64,000 bases of DNA from Croceibacterium sp. TMG7-5b_MA50 (lineage in GTDB: Bacteria; Pseudomonadota; Alphaproteobacteria; Sphingomonadales; Sphingomonadaceae). The notes beneath the pieces were generated by a model. That model was given only the letters and a program-made list of their open reading frames with translations, did not search any database and was not told where the DNA came from. Below are positions 47,265 through 57,351 of this stretch, piece after piece (positions within the stretch are counted from its first letter, which is position 1; every line of letters starts with the position of its first letter). The stretch covers positions 1 to 64,000 of the forward strand of contig NZ_CP156082.1 in the NCBI RefSeq assembly GCF_039830145.1. The letters are read 5' to 3'. The position numbers and the translations under genes are program-made.

Positions 47265-47309
47265 CCGCGGATTGGACGACACCGTGCCCACCTTGCACCG
47301 GGCCGGCCG

Positions 47310-47912
47310 ATGATCGCCCGCCTTTCCGGCCGGCTGGCGGAAACGGGCGTCGACTGGGCGATCATCGATGTCAGCGGCGTCGGCTACATGGTCCATTGTT
47401 CCAGCCGCACGCTGGCCGCGCTCGGCAATGTGGGGGAGGGGTGCACGATCCACACCGACCTGCAGGTGAGCGAGACGGACATGCGCCTGCTCGGCTTCGC
47501 CAAGGGGGAGGAGCGGGACTGGTTCCGGCTGCTGACCCATGTGCAGGGGGTGGGATCGAAGGTGGCGCTGGCGATCCTCTCCGCCCTCGCTCCGGCCGAG
47601 CTGCGCGATGCATGCGCCGCGGGTGACGCGGCGACGGTGGCGCGGGCGAACGGCGTGGGGCCGAAGCTGGCGGCGCGCATCGTCAACGAGTTGAAGGACC
47701 GGGCCGGCGCCATGCCCGGCGGCGGCGGAGTGGCCAGCGTCGCCGCTGCGGCTCCCGGCAGCGCCAGCGGCGACGCGGTCAGCGCGTTGCAGAACCTTGG
47801 CTTCAAACCCGCGGTCGCGGCTGGCGCCGTGGCGCGGGCGCAGGACGAACTGGGCGAGGGTGCCGACCTCAACACGCTGGTGCGCGTGGCGCTGAAGCTG
47901 GCGTCGGGGTGA
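47310..47912 (+). CDS. ruvA: Holliday junction branch migration protein RuvA
   Basis: Binds four-way DNA junctions and loads RuvB, 200 residues. It starts [13 protein letters not shown], with the acidic-pin region [22 protein letters not shown] and helix-hairpin-helix segments [11 protein letters not shown] and [16 protein letters not shown]. The C-terminal domain III ([13 protein letters not shown]) binds RuvB. No ruvC precedes it, although ruvCAB is the common order. Confidence 0.96.
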   Translation: MIARLSGRLAETGVDWAIIDVSGVGYMVHCSSRTLAALGNVGEGCTIHTDLQVSETDMRLLGFAKGEERDWFRLLTHVQGVGSKVALAILSALAPAELRDACAAGDAATVARANGVGPKLAARIVNELKDRAGAMPGGGGVASVAAAAPGSASGDAVSALQNLGFKPAVAAGAVARAQDELGEGADLNTLVRVALKLASG

Positions 47913-47916
47913 GATC

Positions 47917-48948
47917 ATGAGCACCAATCCCGACCTTTCGCCGCAGCGCATGGCCGAAGACGCCGACGCCGCGCTCCGTCCCAAGTCGCTACGCGACTTC
48001 ACCGGGCAGGAAGCCGCGCGGGAGAACCTGCGCGTGTTCATCGAATCCGCTCGCAGCCGGGGGGAGGCGATGGATCATGTCCTGTTCTTCGGCCCGCCGG
48101 GCCTGGGTAAGACCACGCTGGCGCAGATCGTGGCCAAGGAACTGGGCGTCGGCTTCCGCGCCACCAGCGGCCCCGTGATCGCCAAGGCGGGCGACCTCGC
48201 CGCTCTCCTCACCAACCTCGAACCGCACGACGTGCTCTTCATTGACGAGATCCACCGCCTGAACCCGGTGGTGGAGGAGGTGCTGTACCCTGCAATGGAG
48301 GACCGCGCGTTGGACCTCATCATCGGGGAAGGGCCGTCGGCGCGCAGCGTGCGGATAGACCTGCCGCCCTTCACCCTGATCGGCGCCACGACGCGGCAGG
48401 GCCTGCTGACCACTCCCTTGCGCGACCGCTTCGGCATTCCCCTGCGGCTGGTGTTCTATACCGAGGGGGAACTGACCCGCGTCGTCACCCGCGCCGCAGG
48501 GCTGCTTGGCCTCGCCATCGATCCCGATGGCGCACGGGAGATCGCCCGCCGTTCGCGCGGTACCCCCCGCGTTGCCGGACGGCTGCTGCGGCGCGTGCGC
48601 GACTTCGCCCATGTGGCGGGGCGCGACGTCGTGACCCGCGCGCTGGCGGATGACGCGCTGACCCGGCTGGAAGTGGACAGCCTCGGTCTCGACGCCATGG
48701 ACCGCCGCTACCTCCAGATGATCGCCGGCATCTACAAGGGCGGCCCGGTCGGCGTGGAGACGCTCGCCGCCGGCCTTGCCGAACCTCGCGACACGATCGA
48801 GGAGGTGGTGGAACCCTACCTCATCCAGCTCGGCCTCGTCGCCCGCACCGCGCGGGGCCGGTGCCTGAACGATGGCGGCTGGAAGCACCTGGGCCTGAGC
48901 CCACCGACGGGGCCGCAGGGTGGATTGTTCGACGACGCCGAAGGTTAG
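47917..48948 (+). CDS. ruvB: Holliday junction helicase RuvB
   Basis: AAA+ motor for branch migration, 343 residues, five bases after ruvA. It has [12 protein letters not shown], Walker [32 protein letters not shown], the sensor region [20 protein letters not shown], and the winged-helix C terminus. The signature [18 protein letters not shown] is RuvB-specific. Confidence 0.97.
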   Translation: MSTNPDLSPQRMAEDADAALRPKSLRDFTGQEAARENLRVFIESARSRGEAMDHVLFFGPPGLGKTTLAQIVAKELGVGFRATSGPVIAKAGDLAALLTNLEPHDVLFIDEIHRLNPVVEEVLYPAMEDRALDLIIGEGPSARSVRIDLPPFTLIGATTRQGLLTTPLRDRFGIPLRLVFYTEGELTRVVTRAAGLLGLAIDPDGAREIARRSRGTPRVAGRLLRRVRDFAHVAGRDVVTRALADDALTRLEVDSLGLDAMDRRYLQMIAGIYKGGPVGVETLAAGLAEPRDTIEEVVEPYLIQLGLVARTARGRCLNDGGWKHLGLSPPTGPQGGLFDDAEG

Positions 48949-48953
48949 GCACG

Positions 48954-48984
48954 AAAAAGGGCGGCCCCGTCGCCGGAGCCGCCC
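48954..48984 (-). terminator. Intrinsic terminator of acnA
   Basis: GGGCGGC/GCCGCCC 7-bp stem followed on the minus strand by TTTTTCG. On the plus strand the hairpin is followed by CTCTTCC, so it may also help end ruvAB transcripts. Confidence 0.75.
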
Positions 48985-49007
48985 CTCTTCCTCAGCGCTG
49001 ATCCGGC

Positions 49008-51680
<2,673 letters not shown>

Positions 51681-51711
51681 GGGTGATCCTTCTGCTGTGC
51701 TGGCCCTGCAC

Positions 51712-51779
51712 GGCGGTTTCCCGCCATATTTTTCCGCTGGCGCTTGCGCGTTCGCAGGCGCAACGTCAAGCGCCAGCGG
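51712..51779 (-). promoter_or_regulatory. Structured upstream region of acnA
   Basis: Two dyads lie in the 205-base gap before acnA. One is a perfect 13-bp inverted repeat CCGCTGGCGCTTG/CAAGCGCCAGCGG (51734-51746 and 51767-51779), with an alternative inner stem TTGCGC/GCGCAA. The other is a 5-bp hairpin with a GAAA tetraloop on the minus strand (51712-51725). Neither is followed by a T-run in the acnA direction. Could be an operator or an mRNA leader element. Confidence 0.5.
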
Positions 51780-51782
51780 GGT

Positions 51783-51807
51783 GGAACGGCAATGGCGGGC
51801 ACCCGTT
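51783..51807 (+). promoter_or_regulatory. Sigma-EcfG promoter before the L,D-transpeptidase gene
   Basis: GGAAC (51783-51787) and CGTT (51804-51807) are exactly 16 bases apart, the same arrangement as the nepR promoter. Predicted start near 51814, about 70 bases before the first ATG of the gene. Confidence 0.6.
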
Positions 51808-51885
51808 GCTGGAAGGTACGATATGCGCGCGGCGGCTGCTTGGATTCACGCTGCAGCAAGCGCGGGGCGCGCAGGACCACGACGG

Positions 51886-53322
51886 ATGACGAAGCAGCAG
51901 ATGCGAAAGACAGGCGAGATGAATACGGCGGTACGGTTGGGGCGTGGCTGGCAGGTCGCGGTGGCGGGCGCATTGGGGTTGGTGCTGGCGGGACCGGTGT
52001 CGGCACAGGCCGGGCGGCCGCAATCGCTGCTGCCCGCGCAGCAGACCGGCACGCCGGTGACGCCGCCGGTGCAGCGCACGCAAGTGCCGACTGTGTCGCA
52101 ACCCGTGGTTCAGGCGCTGACCCTGCCGCCGGTGCCGCAATACGCCGCGGTGATGCGCTGGCCGGCGGACCGTGCCCGCTCCTTGCTGGAGGTGATCGAG
52201 GGCATTGGCGCCGAGGGGCTCGACCCGGCGGATTACCAGCCGGCGGCGCTGCGCAGCGCGATCGAGGCGGGCGAGGGCGCCGCGCTGGACGAGCAGGCCA
52301 GCCGCATGTTCACCTGGCTGGTGGAGGACCTGCGGGACGGGCGCACCCCGATGGAGGCGCGCCGGCAATGGTTCGTCGTCGATCCCGATCCTGATCTGCT
52401 GCCGACCGGCCGGATCATGGAGCAGGCGCTGGCCGACGGCAACGTCGCCGGTGCCCTTGCGGAACTGAGCCCGACCAACCCCGATTATGCCGCCCTTAAG
52501 GAGGAACTGGCGAGCACGCCGCGGGCATCCACGTCGCGCCGCGCGCTGATCCGCGCCAACATGGACCGTTGGCGCTGGCTGGCGCGGGATCTGGGCAATC
52601 AGTACCTGCTGACCAATGTGCCCGAGTACCAATTGCGCATGGTGGTGAACAACCGCATCGTGCGGTCGTACAAGACCATCGTCGGCAAACCCGGTCGCAC
52701 CGCCACGCCGCAATTGGCGGAGACGGTGGAAGGGGTGATCTTCAACCCGACCTGGACCGTGCCGCAATCGATCGTGCGGGGCGAAGGGCTGGGCAACCGC
52801 GTGATGGGCAATCCCGGTTGGGCGCGGGCCAACGGCTATCGCGGCACGCGGGGCGAGAACGGGTTCATCACCGTGGTGCAGCAGCCCGGACCCGGCAATT
52901 CGCTGGGCATGATGAAGCTCGACATGCCCAATCCGCACGCGATCTTCCTGCACGACACGCCCAACCGCAACCTGTTCAACAACGACAACCGCGCGCTCAG
53001 CCATGGCTGCATCCGGACGGAGCGGGCGCTGGAACTGGCCATGACCATCGCCATCCTGGGCCAGGGCGCCAGCAAGGAGGAGGCGGTGGAGATCGCCAAG
53101 TCCGGCGAATATACGCGCGTGCCGGTGACCCGGCAGATGCCGGTCTACATCACCTATTTCACCATGGCGCGCGACATCGACGGGGAACTGCGCAGCTTTG
53201 ACGACATCTACGGCCGCGATGCGCCGGTGCTGGCCGCGCTGAAGGCGCCGCGAGTGGAGCAGCGGGCGCGAACGACGGACGAGGAGTTGATCGTGATCGA
53301 GGACGATTTGCAGACGACCTGA
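51886..53322 (+). CDS. L,D-transpeptidase (YkuD domain, YcbB/LdtD type)
   Basis: Periplasmic enzyme expected to form 3-3 crosslinks in peptidoglycan or attach proteins to it. 478 residues from ATG 51886; in-frame ATGs at 51901 and 51919 are also possible. The signal peptide VAVAGALGLVLAGPVSAQA is followed by a helical scaffold domain (about 80-230) and the YkuD catalytic domain with H373-G-C375 in SHGCIRTERALELA. GEGLGNRVMGNPGWA is typical of YcbB-like proteins. Preceded by a sigma-EcfG promoter match. Confidence 0.93.
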   Translation: MTKQQMRKTGEMNTAVRLGRGWQVAVAGALGLVLAGPVSAQAGRPQSLLPAQQTGTPVTPPVQRTQVPTVSQPVVQALTLPPVPQYAAVMRWPADRARSLLEVIEGIGAEGLDPADYQPAALRSAIEAGEGAALDEQASRMFTWLVEDLRDGRTPMEARRQWFVVDPDPDLLPTGRIMEQALADGNVAGALAELSPTNPDYAALKEELASTPRASTSRRALIRANMDRWRWLARDLGNQYLLTNVPEYQLRMVVNNRIVRSYKTIVGKPGRTATPQLAETVEGVIFNPTWTVPQSIVRGEGLGNRVMGNPGWARANGYRGTRGENGFITVVQQPGPGNSLGMMKLDMPNPHAIFLHDTPNRNLFNNDNRALSHGCIRTERALELAMTIAILGQGASKEEAVEIAKSGEYTRVPVTRQMPVYITYFTMARDIDGELRSFDDIYGRDAPVLAALKAPRVEQRARTTDEELIVIEDDLQTT

Positions 53323-53389
53323 TCGGGGCGATCAGGTGCCGGGCGCGCGCATCCGCGCGTCTGGCCCTCCGCCTGGCGACAGAGCGGGG

Positions 53390-53426
53390 ACGGGTTTACA
53401 GGCGGCAGGTAGTCGCCCGTTTTTTC
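53390..53426 (+). terminator. Intrinsic terminator of the L,D-transpeptidase gene
   Basis: GGCG/CGCC core, with ACGGG/CCCGT as an alternative longer stem, followed by TTTTTT at 53420-53426. It stands between two convergent transpeptidase genes. Confidence 0.6.
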
Positions 53427-53443
53427 GCCAGCTTCCTCTCCGC

Positions 53444-54067
53444 TTAGCTGATGCCGAGGCTGTCGGCGTAGAGCAGGCGTCCGCCTGACAGGTTCCACAG
53501 GGCTTCGTTGAAGTCGGTCGGGTCCATGGCGAAGCAGCCATTGGACCGGCCCATGCGCCCGTAAGTGGCCACATGATCTGCCGTGGCATATTGCGCCGAA
53601 TGCATGACGATGGCGCGGGGCAGGGCGTTCACATTGGTTGGATCCAGGCCGCCCAAGCGGATGGAGGTGCCGTAGCGGCCCTTGTACCATTCCCACGTGA
53701 CATAGGCACCGCGGCTGGTGCAATTGGACCCTTCGACGTCCGAGTAATAGTTGAGGTAGCCGTCATGCTCCGGGTCGGAGCCGCTGCCATGGCACACCCG
53801 GAACGAGCGGACAGTGCCGTTCTCCAGATTGGCAAAGTGAAATCGCGGTACGGCAGAATGGACCGCGAAGTCGGCAATGCCCGCAATGTCGCGGCGCCAC
53901 AGCACAGCGCCGGCGCGCTCCACTTCCCGCCGGGCGATATCGAGAATGGCAACATCGCGCGGGGATGCGCTGCTGGCCTGAGCCCAGACACGTGCCGGCA
54001 TGGCGGCAGCACCGGCGGCGGCCAGCGCCCCTGTCAGAAGTCCCCTGCGATCCACTCTTGCGACCAT
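53444..54067 (-). CDS. Murein L,D-transpeptidase, YkuD_2-type catalytic domain
   Basis: A 207-residue secreted protein with a twin-arginine-like signal (DRRGLLTGALAAAGAAAM, ending near VWAQA at 31). The catalytic region has H156 in AIVMHSAQY and C178 in GRSNGCFAMD, a variant of the YkuD SHGC motif found in the murein L,D-transpeptidase catalytic family. It is unrelated in sequence to the neighbouring YcbB-type enzyme, which converges on it. The precise reaction is inferred from family. Confidence 0.87.
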   Translation of the reverse strand: MVARVDRRGLLTGALAAAGAAAMPARVWAQASSASPRDVAILDIARREVERAGAVLWRRDIAGIADFAVHSAVPRFHFANLENGTVRSFRVCHGSGSDPEHDGYLNYYSDVEGSNCTSRGAYVTWEWYKGRYGTSIRLGGLDPTNVNALPRAIVMHSAQYATADHVATYGRMGRSNGCFAMDPTDFNEALWNLSGGRLLYADSLGIS

Positions 54068-54121
54068 GCCCCGTTATAGACGCCGGAGTCTAGCCATCGG
54101 CTGAACAGGGCAGCGCGGCGT

Positions 54122-54148
54122 GGAACCGATCCGTCGTGCCGAAGCGTT
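54122..54148 (+). promoter_or_regulatory. Possible sigma-EcfG promoter before a lipoprotein gene
   Basis: GGAAC and CGTT are 18 bases apart, slightly wider than the usual 16-17. The predicted start near 54155 would leave a leader of about 22 bases including the AAGGAG ribosome site, a good fit to the gene at 54177. Confidence 0.35.
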
Positions 54149-54176
54149 TGGTTTCGCAGGAGAGAGCAAGGAGAGA

Positions 54177-54701
54177 ATGGCGATGAGACAATGGCCGCTA
54201 CTCGCCGCGCTGCTGCTAGGCGCGTGCGCCACCAGCCAGGCACCCGCGCCTGTCGAGAATGCACCAATGCCGACACCGGCTACATCGCCGCCGCCGGCTT
54301 CTGTTGCCGGACCGGGGACTCGCATCATCGATCGGGCCGCTGCCGACCGGTTGCTGGCCGCCGATGGTGCGACGCTGCAATGGATCAGTTGGGATCGGCG
54401 TGGCACGGTGCGAGTGGTGGAGCAGGGCGGTACGATCCGGCTGGACGCGGCGCAGGATCAGCCCGCCGGGCCGGGGCGGCTGTCCGTGTCCGGCGTCGTA
54501 CGGGAGATCGGGAGCGACTACTTCATCCTAGACGGCACGATTCGCATCACCGATGCGCCTGATCCCGGCCGGCGGTGCGAGGCGGACAAGCTGTGGCATT
54601 TCGCCGTCACCCAGAACCGTCCTTACTGGCGACTGCGCGAATTTGAATGGTGCGACGGGCTGACCGACTATGTCGACATCTATATGGCCGGTACCGGGTA
54701 G
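54177..54701 (+). CDS. Lipoprotein of unknown function
   Basis: A 174-residue predicted lipoprotein. The signal starts MAMRQWPLLAALLLGAC with C17 lipidated, followed by a Pro/Ala-rich linker. The folded part contains LQWISWDRRGTVRVVEQGG, YFILDGTIRITD and two C-terminal cysteines (RRCEADKLWHF, FEWCDGLTDYVDIY). No family was recognised. An ATG two codons on is an equally good start. It may be stress-induced (see promoter). It overlaps the end of the convergent HDAC-like gene by 22 bases. Confidence 0.78.
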   Translation: MAMRQWPLLAALLLGACATSQAPAPVENAPMPTPATSPPPASVAGPGTRIIDRAAADRLLAADGATLQWISWDRRGTVRVVEQGGTIRLDAAQDQPAGPGRLSVSGVVREIGSDYFILDGTIRITDAPDPGRRCEADKLWHFAVTQNRPYWRLREFEWCDGLTDYVDIYMAGTG

Positions 54702-55597
54702 CGGGTGTTTTCCGCCGCCATCGCCAGCATCGACCGGGCGTGGCGCTGGCCGATGACCATGGGATCGGTGCCGTAGCCGCCGCCCAGAGCACTCGCCACC
54801 GGCAGTCCGCGTCGTCGCGCCTCCGCCAGCACGAAGCGGTCACGGGCCTGCAGCCCATCATCACTCAGTGCCAGTCGTCCCAGGCGGTCGTCGACATGCG
54901 GGTCAACGCCCGCCTGGTAGAGGACCATGTCCGGGCGGAATTCATCCAGCACGTCCGGCAGCACGTCGGCCAGTTTGGCGAGATAGGCGGCATCCTCCAT
55001 CCCATCAGGCAGGGGCACGTCCAGCGTGGAGCGGGCCTTGCGCGCCGGGAAGTTCTTTTCCGCGTGGAACGACAGGGTGAACACCTCGTCTCGCCCGGCC
55101 ATCAGGCTGGCGGTGCCGTCCCCTTGATGCACATCGAGATCGACGATCAGGACGCGGTCCGCGTTCCCTTCCGCCAGCAGGCGGTTGGTGGTGACGGCGA
55201 GATCGTTGAACACACAATAGCCCGCGCCCGTGTCGTACAGCGCGTGGTGGCTGCCCGCCGCACTGTTGGCGGCATAGCCGTGCCGCCGGGCGATTTGCGC
55301 CGCCAGCCAGGTACCGCCGCTGGTATGCGCGACACGACTGGCGATGTGCGGCGTCACCGGGAAGCCGATCCGCCGTTCCTTGACCGGCGGCACGGCGGCG
55401 GCGAACACCTCAGCCACATAGGCAGGATCGTGTACCGCCTCCAGCCAGGGTCGCGGCATGGGTTCGGGCGCATGTTCGGTGATCGGCTGGCCGGAGCCGC
55501 GCAGTGCGACCATCACAGCCTGATACTTGTCGAACCGGAAAGTGCCGCGCGTGGGCGCGGGGGCCATGTAGTCGATGTGGTGGACGACGTGGAGCAC
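54680..55597 (-). CDS. Histone deacetylase-like (acetylpolyamine/acetoin-type) hydrolase
   Basis: Zinc amidohydrolase of the arginase/HDAC fold, 305 residues from a GTG at 55597. Conserved features are AAGSHHALYDTGAGYCVFND with the His pair 117-118, the zinc-binding IVDLDVHQGDGT (D155, H157), and YQAGVDPHVDDRLG with the third zinc Asp. Bacterial members deacetylate polyamines or small molecules; lysine deacetylation is also possible. An ATG at 55645 would add 16 residues and overlap the GNAT gene. Its neighbour is an acetyltransferase. Confidence 0.88.
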   Translation of the reverse strand: MLHVVHHIDYMAPAPTRGTFRFDKYQAVMVALRGSGQPITEHAPEPMPRPWLEAVHDPAYVAEVFAAAVPPVKERRIGFPVTPHIASRVAHTSGGTWLAAQIARRHGYAANSAAGSHHALYDTGAGYCVFNDLAVTTNRLLAEGNADRVLIVDLDVHQGDGTASLMAGRDEVFTLSFHAEKNFPARKARSTLDVPLPDGMEDAAYLAKLADVLPDVLDEFRPDMVLYQAGVDPHVDDRLGRLALSDDGLQARDRFVLAEARRRGLPVASALGGGYGTDPMVIGQRHARSMLAMAAENTRYPVPAI

Positions 55598-55604
55598 GCG
55601 CGCG

Positions 55605-56090
55605 TCAGGCAGCCCGCGCGGCAAGGGTGTCGAGCGCGGCGCCATCGACCCGCATCACCGTCCAGTCAGCCATCGGCCGCGCACCGAGCGCACGGTAGAA
55701 GCCGATCGCCGGGGCGTTCCAGTCCAGCACCGACCATTCCAGCCGCGCACAGTCGCGCTGCGCCGCCAGCCACGCCAGGTAAGCCAGCAGGGCGGTCCCA
55801 AGCCCGCTGCCGCGCGCGGCGGGGCGCACGAACAAATCCTCCAGATACAGGCCGGGTCGCCCTTCAAAGGTTGAGAAATTGTGGAAGAACAATGCGAAAC
55901 CCTGTGGCGCGCCGTCCACCTCTCCGATCACGACCTCCGCATGGGGAGTGGGTCCGAACAGGTACCCCTCCAGCGCGGCGGGATCGAAGCGCACCTCGCC
56001 ACCCAGCCGCTCGTATTCGGCCAGAGCGTGGATCAGTTCGCCGATGAGCGGCAGGTCATCCCGCGTCGCAGGACGGATCGACAGCGCCAT
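55605..56090 (-). CDS. GNAT-family N-acetyltransferase
   Basis: A 161-residue acetyltransferase. The N terminus is MALSIRPATRDDLPLIGELIHALAEYERLGG. The acetyl-CoA loop is PAARGSGLGTALLAYLA, with LEWSVLDWNAPAIGFYRALGA after it. The pattern is closest to the diamine/spermidine-type (SAT-like) GNAT proteins, judging from EYERL and the LDWN segment. It lies between ispG and the HDAC-like gene, all leftward, so acetylation and deacetylation genes may be co-expressed. Confidence 0.88.
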   Translation of the reverse strand: MALSIRPATRDDLPLIGELIHALAEYERLGGEVRFDPAALEGYLFGPTPHAEVVIGEVDGAPQGFALFFHNFSTFEGRPGLYLEDLFVRPAARGSGLGTALLAYLAWLAAQRDCARLEWSVLDWNAPAIGFYRALGARPMADWTVMRVDGAALDTLAARAA

Positions 56091-56099
56091 GGGTCGTGG

Positions 56100-57242
56100 T
56101 CATTCCGCCGGGACGGGCAGCGCGTCGGCCGGCATGGCAGCGGTGGCGGCCTCGATCTCCGCCGCCTTGGCTTCTACCAGCTGGACGATGTGGTCCAGCA
56201 TGGCGTCGCTTTCGACCGTGTGGCTGGTGATGCCTGACAGGTACACCATGTGCTTGCCCGCGCCGCCACCAGTAATGCCGATGTCGGTTTCCCGCGCCTC
56301 GCCCGGTCCGTTGACCACGCAGCCCAGGACGGAAAGCGACAGCGGCGTCTTGATGTGCTGGAGCCGCTCCTCCAGCGCCGTGACCGTGCGGATCACGTCG
56401 AAGCCTTGCCGCGCGCAGCTGGGGCAGCTGACCACGCGCACGCCGCGGGTGCGCAGGCCCAGCGTCTTCAGCATCTCGAAGCCGACGCGCACTTCCTGCT
56501 CCGGCTCGGCACTCAGCGACACTCGGATGGTATCACCGATACCCGCCCACAGCAGGTTGCCCATGCCGATGGAGCTCTTGACCGTACCGCCGATCAGGCC
56601 ACCGGCTTCGGTAATGCCAAGGTGCAGCGGGCAATCGACCGCTTCGGCCAGGCCCATATAGGCAGCGACCGCCAGGAACACATCTGACGCCTTCACCGCC
56701 ACCTTGTATTCGTGAAAGTCGTGATCCTGCAGCAGCTTGATGTGGTCGAGCGCGGATTCCACCAGCGCCTCGGGGCACGGCTCCGCATATTTCTCCAGCA
56801 GGTGCCGTTCTAGGGAGCCGGCATTGACACCGATGCGGATGGAACAGCCATTGGCTTTCGCCGCGCGTACCACTTCCGCGACGCGATCCGCCGAACCGAT
56901 ATTGCCGGGATTGATGCGCAGGCAGGCCGCGCCCGCGTCGGCGGCTTCCAGCGCACGCTTGTAGTGGAAGTGGATGTCGGCGACGAGCGGCACGTTGGCC
57001 GCGCGAACGATGTCGCGAAAGGCGCGGGTGCTGTCCGTATCGGGGCAGGACACGCGGATGATGTCCGCCCCCGCATCCTCGCACCGGCGGATCTGGTCGA
57101 TAGTGGCGCCCACGTCGGTGGTGGGGGTATTGGTCATGGTCTGGACGCTGATCGGGGCATCGCCGCCCACGGGCACGCGGCCGACCATGATCTGCCGGCT
57201 CTTGCGGCGCTCGATATCGCGCCAGGGTCGAACGGAGGACAT
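56100..57242 (-). CDS. ispG: 4-hydroxy-3-methylbut-2-enyl-diphosphate synthase (flavodoxin)
   Basis: [4Fe-4S] enzyme of the MEP isoprenoid pathway. 380 residues with cluster ligands C273-x2-C276-x31-C308-x6-E315, seen in [12 protein letters not shown] and [13 protein letters not shown], and the N-terminal [20 protein letters not shown]. It matches the short bacterial form without an insert. Diverges from the KefB/C-type gene, with 109 bases between starts. Confidence 0.97.
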   Translation of the reverse strand: MSSVRPWRDIERRKSRQIMVGRVPVGGDAPISVQTMTNTPTTDVGATIDQIRRCEDAGADIIRVSCPDTDSTRAFRDIVRAANVPLVADIHFHYKRALEAADAGAACLRINPGNIGSADRVAEVVRAAKANGCSIRIGVNAGSLERHLLEKYAEPCPEALVESALDHIKLLQDHDFHEYKVAVKASDVFLAVAAYMGLAEAVDCPLHLGITEAGGLIGGTVKSSIGMGNLLWAGIGDTIRVSLSAEPEQEVRVGFEMLKTLGLRTRGVRVVSCPSCARQGFDVIRTVTALEERLQHIKTPLSLSVLGCVVNGPGEARETDIGITGGGAGKHMVYLSGITSHTVESDAMLDHIVQLVEAKAAEIEAATAAMPADALPVPAE

Positions 57243-57351
57243 GCCGCCACTATAGGCATTGTGCGCGACGGGGGGAAGGCATTGGGCCCGATTGCCTTAT
57301 CTTGTGCCATCGGCGACATGGGGCACGGACGAGAGACACGGGGGCTTCGGC

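Noticed and set aside
47098-47309. LexA/SOS box for ruvAB.
   Set aside because: No GTTC-N7-GTTC or GAAC-N7-GAAC arrangement was found in the gap.
47173-47313. A 46-codon frame ([10 protein letters not shown]...) between aroC and ruvA.
   Set aside because: It has no ribosome site, its composition resembles shadow frames, and it crosses the TTGACAC element and the ruvA start.
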